A DNA stretch of 8,897 nt from the NCBI GenBank assembly GCA_003136795.1, contig PLDP01000129.1, positions 2,997-11,893 on the forward strand, in the 5' to 3' direction. The DNA is from Actinomycetota bacterium (GTDB lineage: Bacteria > Actinomycetota > Thermoleophilia > Gaiellales > Gaiellaceae). The position numbers were made by a program, and so were the translations under genes. This document shows positions 7,467 to 8,897 of the stretch, piece after piece. Each line of letters starts with the position of its first letter. Position 1 is the stretch's first letter. Below the pieces are notes generated by a model. That model was not told the origin of the DNA. It worked only from the letters and a program-made list of their open reading frames with translations, and searched no databases.

Positions 7467-7502
7467 GCGACCTGGTTGCCGCCGAAGGCGGAACCAGGTC
7501 GC
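7467..7502. terminator. Second hairpin, directly abutting the first, at the 3' end of the peroxiredoxin gene
   Basis: The arms GCGACCTGGTT (7467-7477) and AACCAGGTCGC (7492-7502) pair over 11 bp; CCGCC/GGCGG continue the stem by 5 bp around a GAA loop, leaving one bulged G at 7478. It begins 6 bases past the final TGA of the peroxiredoxin gene on the - strand. It has no T-tract. Together with the first hairpin it forms the boundary between two convergent units. Confidence 0.65.
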
Positions 7503-7508
7503 TGCGTT

Positions 7509-7973
7509 TCAGTGCTTCAAGGCCCGGCAGGCCTCGAGCCACTCGTCGACGTCGGGCACGTCGCCAGTCTCGTACTCCCACACGTTGCGCACGATCCCTG
7601 TCTGGTCGACGAGGAACGTCGTGCGGCGTGCGACGTCGTGGAAGCCGCGGAACTCGAAACCGATCCCGAACGCGCGCACGACGTCGCCGTTGAAGTCGGA
7701 GAGCAGCCCGAAGTTCAGGTCGAGCGCCTGTGTCCACGCGATGTGCGTCCACGGCGAGTCGCGCGAGATGCCGACCGGCTGCACTCCGATCGCGTCGAAC
7801 TCCGGTCTCCTGTCACGCAGGAGCTCCAGCTCGTTCGTTCAGGTGGAGGACCAGTCGAACAGGTAGAAGACGAGCAACTTGGGCCCGTCGTCCACGAGGT
7901 CGAGCATGGTCAGCGCCTCGTTGGGTCCGAGGTAGATCTGAGCGTTCGGGATGCGGTCGCCGGGCTCGAGCAC
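7509..7973 (-). CDS. Peroxiredoxin (AhpC/TSA family), probable selenoprotein with Sec at the peroxidatic position
   Basis: A thiol/selenol peroxidase of 154 residues, counting the in-frame TGA at codon 45 as selenocysteine. From GTG 7973 the protein begins MLEPGDRIPNAQIYLG, a normal peroxiredoxin N-terminus, then LLVFYLFDWSST-U-TNELELLRDRRPEFD. The TGA falls exactly on the peroxidatic Cys position, with S42 at the -3 place of the Thr/Ser-x-x-Cys motif. Downstream come GVQPVGISRDSPWTHIAW, LLSDFNGDVVRAFGI and RRTTFLVDQTGIV with the catalytic Arg (R116 or R117). C149, near the C-terminus, is the only cysteine left and could be the resolving residue. Similarity runs unbroken on both sides of the TGA, with no frameshift and no other stop. 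A SECIS-like hairpin follows the TGA. The gene lies 10 bases after the propeller gene and ends in a second TGA. A nonsense-mutated pseudogene or a sequencing error is the alternative; the ATG-initiated ORF at 7784 would lack the active site. Confidence 0.85.
7796..7837 (-). promoter_or_regulatory. Putative bacterial SECIS element
   Basis: With +1 as the first base after UGA, the mRNA can pair CGAAC (2-6) with GUUCG (39-43), CUGG (10-13) with CCGG (34-37, one G-U), and CUCCUG (16-21) with CAGGAG (27-32). The apical loop is CGUGA (22-26) with G at position 23, and small internal loops separate the helices. A short apical loop with an early G, about 16-37 nt from the UGA, matches the known bacterial SECIS pattern. 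I do not see the bulged U of the E. coli fdhF element. The folding was done by eye, without energies. Confidence 0.72.
7839..7841 (-). other. In-frame TGA read as selenocysteine (codon 45)
   Basis: This is the only internal stop in an otherwise intact frame. It sits between ACC (Thr44) and ACG (Thr46), where the family has its peroxidatic Cys. TGA rather than TAG or TAA, at this one residue, is the classical signature of Sec recoding. Confidence 0.82.
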
Positions 7974-7983
7974 GCGACCGACA

Positions 7984-8897
7984 TTATTGACAGCACCAGC
8001 GGCCCGACAGTTCGAGTACCGGCCCCAGATGGTCAGCGCGCGGGAACTGCTCGCGGATGTTCCCCACGGCCTGCACGTGCGAGCCGTGCAGGAATACCCA
8101 CTGGTTCGCGGTCGGCCAGGTGACGAGGAGCCAGCCGCCGTCGGGCGACCACGCGACGTCGCCGAACACGCCGGGCCCGGCGAAGAGCAGCTTCGACGTG
8201 CCGGGGTGGTCGACGTCGACGAGCTTCACCTCGCTGTGGCCGTTGAGCCGGACCGCGACTGCGAGCCGGTGCGAGCCGGGGCGGAACGCGGCTTGCAGGA
8301 ACTCTGCGCCGAGCATCGAGATCGTGCGTTCGACCCGGCCGTTCGAGCTGAGGACGACGATGCGCTTCGCAGACACGACGGCGAGCTCGTGTCCGTCTGA
8401 CGACCATTCGAGGCTCGTCGGCAGCACGCTCACCGGAGCGCGCCAGACGATCGGCCCGTTCGCCGAGCGCAGGATGATCGCGCCGCCGGAGTAGTAGGCC
8501 AGGACGTGCAGCCGTCCGGGGTCCCACGCCGGCGGCACGCTCTGTGCGTAGCGGTCGAGCAGGTGGTCGCCGGTGCCGTCGCCGGCGACGATGCGAAGGC
8601 CGCTCGATGCGATGTAGGCGATGCGCGTGTCGGTGCGCGTCCCCTCCCAGGTCGGATAGCGGACGTTGCGCCGTGCGAGCGACCAGCGAATGCCGCCGTC
8701 GGGGCTGACCGCCACCAGCTCATTGGTTCCCGTCGCGACGACGTAGAGGCCGTGCGGCGACCACTGGGCGTCCTGGTAGGAGCCGATGCGCCGTTTGAGG
8801 CCGTCGGCAGAGACGAGCCACACGCCGCCGCGTTCCGCCGAGACGACGAGCAGCCGTCCGCTCGCCGGCAGCGAGAAGAGCGCGGGCGCCGCGTGCT
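7984..8897 (-). CDS. TolB/WD40-like beta-propeller protein, C-terminal part (5' end outside window)
   Basis: The frame is open to the window edge, so the start is missing; GTG at 8823 is an internal codon inside a blade. About 304 residues are visible. They contain recurring blades with the TolB/PD40 signature: AQWSPHGLYVVA, PAWDPGRLHVLA, LEWSSDGHELAVV, AAFRPGSHRLAVAV and VAWSPDGGWLLVTW, each followed by a strand such as VAVSPDG or IVVLSSNG. At least six such repeats are present. No catalytic residues are evident; such propellers usually bind proteins or ligands, often outside the membrane, but the N-terminus that would show export is not in the window. The protein ends GRWCCQ with a TAA stop, 10 bases before the peroxiredoxin GTG, so the two are probably co-transcribed. 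The exact function is unknown. Confidence 0.8.
   Translation of the reverse strand, partial: HAAPALFSLPASGRLLVVSAERGGVWLVSADGLKRRIGSYQDAQWSPHGLYVVATGTNELVAVSPDGGIRWSLARRNVRYPTWEGTRTDTRIAYIASSGLRIVAGDGTGDHLLDRYAQSVPPAWDPGRLHVLAYYSGGAIILRSANGPIVWRAPVSVLPTSLEWSSDGHELAVVSAKRIVVLSSNGRVERTISMLGAEFLQAAFRPGSHRLAVAVRLNGHSEVKLVDVDHPGTSKLLFAGPGVFGDVAWSPDGGWLLVTWPTANQWVFLHGSHVQAVGNIREQFPRADHLGPVLELSGRWCCQ

Noticed and set aside
7467..7511. Second Sec codon: the terminal TGA of the peroxiredoxin gene is also followed by a hairpin.
   Set aside because: Readthrough would add only about 15 residues before another TGA, the protein already has full family length, and the hairpin fits a terminator better.
7509..7784. 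Peroxiredoxin gene starting at the ATG at 7784 (91 residues).
   Set aside because: It would lack the whole N-terminal half and the catalytic residue, while clear peroxiredoxin sequence continues upstream through the TGA to 7973.
7509..7973. Peroxiredoxin as a decayed pseudogene.
   Set aside because: There is a single TGA exactly at the catalytic Cys position, no frameshift, intact flanking motifs and a SECIS-like hairpin. It remains the main alternative but is less likely.
7982..7986. TAATG stop-start overlap giving an ATG start at 7984 for the peroxiredoxin gene.
   Set aside because: That ATG is in another frame (MSVACSSP...) with no peroxiredoxin similarity; the GTG at 7973 is in the right frame.

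Overview
This is a very GC-rich, gene-dense bacterial window. GTG and TTG starts, ATGA/GTGA stop-start overlaps, apparently leaderless starts and the protein sequences all suggest a high-GC actinobacterium. A deep lineage such as Thermoleophilia is plausible, but that is an inference and not shown here. Every stretch is occupied by a gene or by a short regulatory gap; there is no gene-free stretch over 300 bases, and I saw no rRNA, tRNA, CRISPR array or mobile element.

Layout. Bases 1-2579 (+) hold a tightly coupled housekeeping run: the C-terminal dehydratase part of an NAD(P)HX repair enzyme (5' end outside the window), alanine racemase, and a class I SAM-dependent methyltransferase, each overlapping the next by 4 bases. 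Bases 2533-6626 (-) hold a large secreted subtilase followed by a short-chain dehydrogenase that overlaps it and has no standard start codon. The dehydrogenase converges on the methyltransferase with a 47-base tail overlap. A 40-base divergent gap (6627-6666) with a 7-bp-arm inverted repeat separates the subtilase from fabI (+, 6667-7437). Two back-to-back hairpins (7432-7502) end fabI and, on the other strand, a two-gene unit read leftwards: a beta-propeller protein (5' end outside the window) and a peroxiredoxin.

The most notable object is the peroxiredoxin (7509-7973, -). Its frame contains one internal TGA (7839-7841) exactly where the peroxidatic cysteine belongs (SST-TGA-TNEL). Directly downstream the mRNA can fold into a 15-bp hairpin with a 5-nt apical loop and a G at position 23 after the UGA, which fits a bacterial SECIS element. 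The best reading is a selenocysteine-containing peroxiredoxin, normally annotated as a truncated 91-residue ORF or a pseudogene. Sec-peroxiredoxins are known as a class, so the novelty lies in this lineage, subfamily and operon. The Sec machinery (selA, selB, selC, selD) is not in this window.

The genes do not form one pathway. They cover metabolite repair (NnrD), cell-wall D-alanine supply (Alr), fatty-acid elongation (FabI), secreted proteolysis (S8) and peroxide reduction (Prx).
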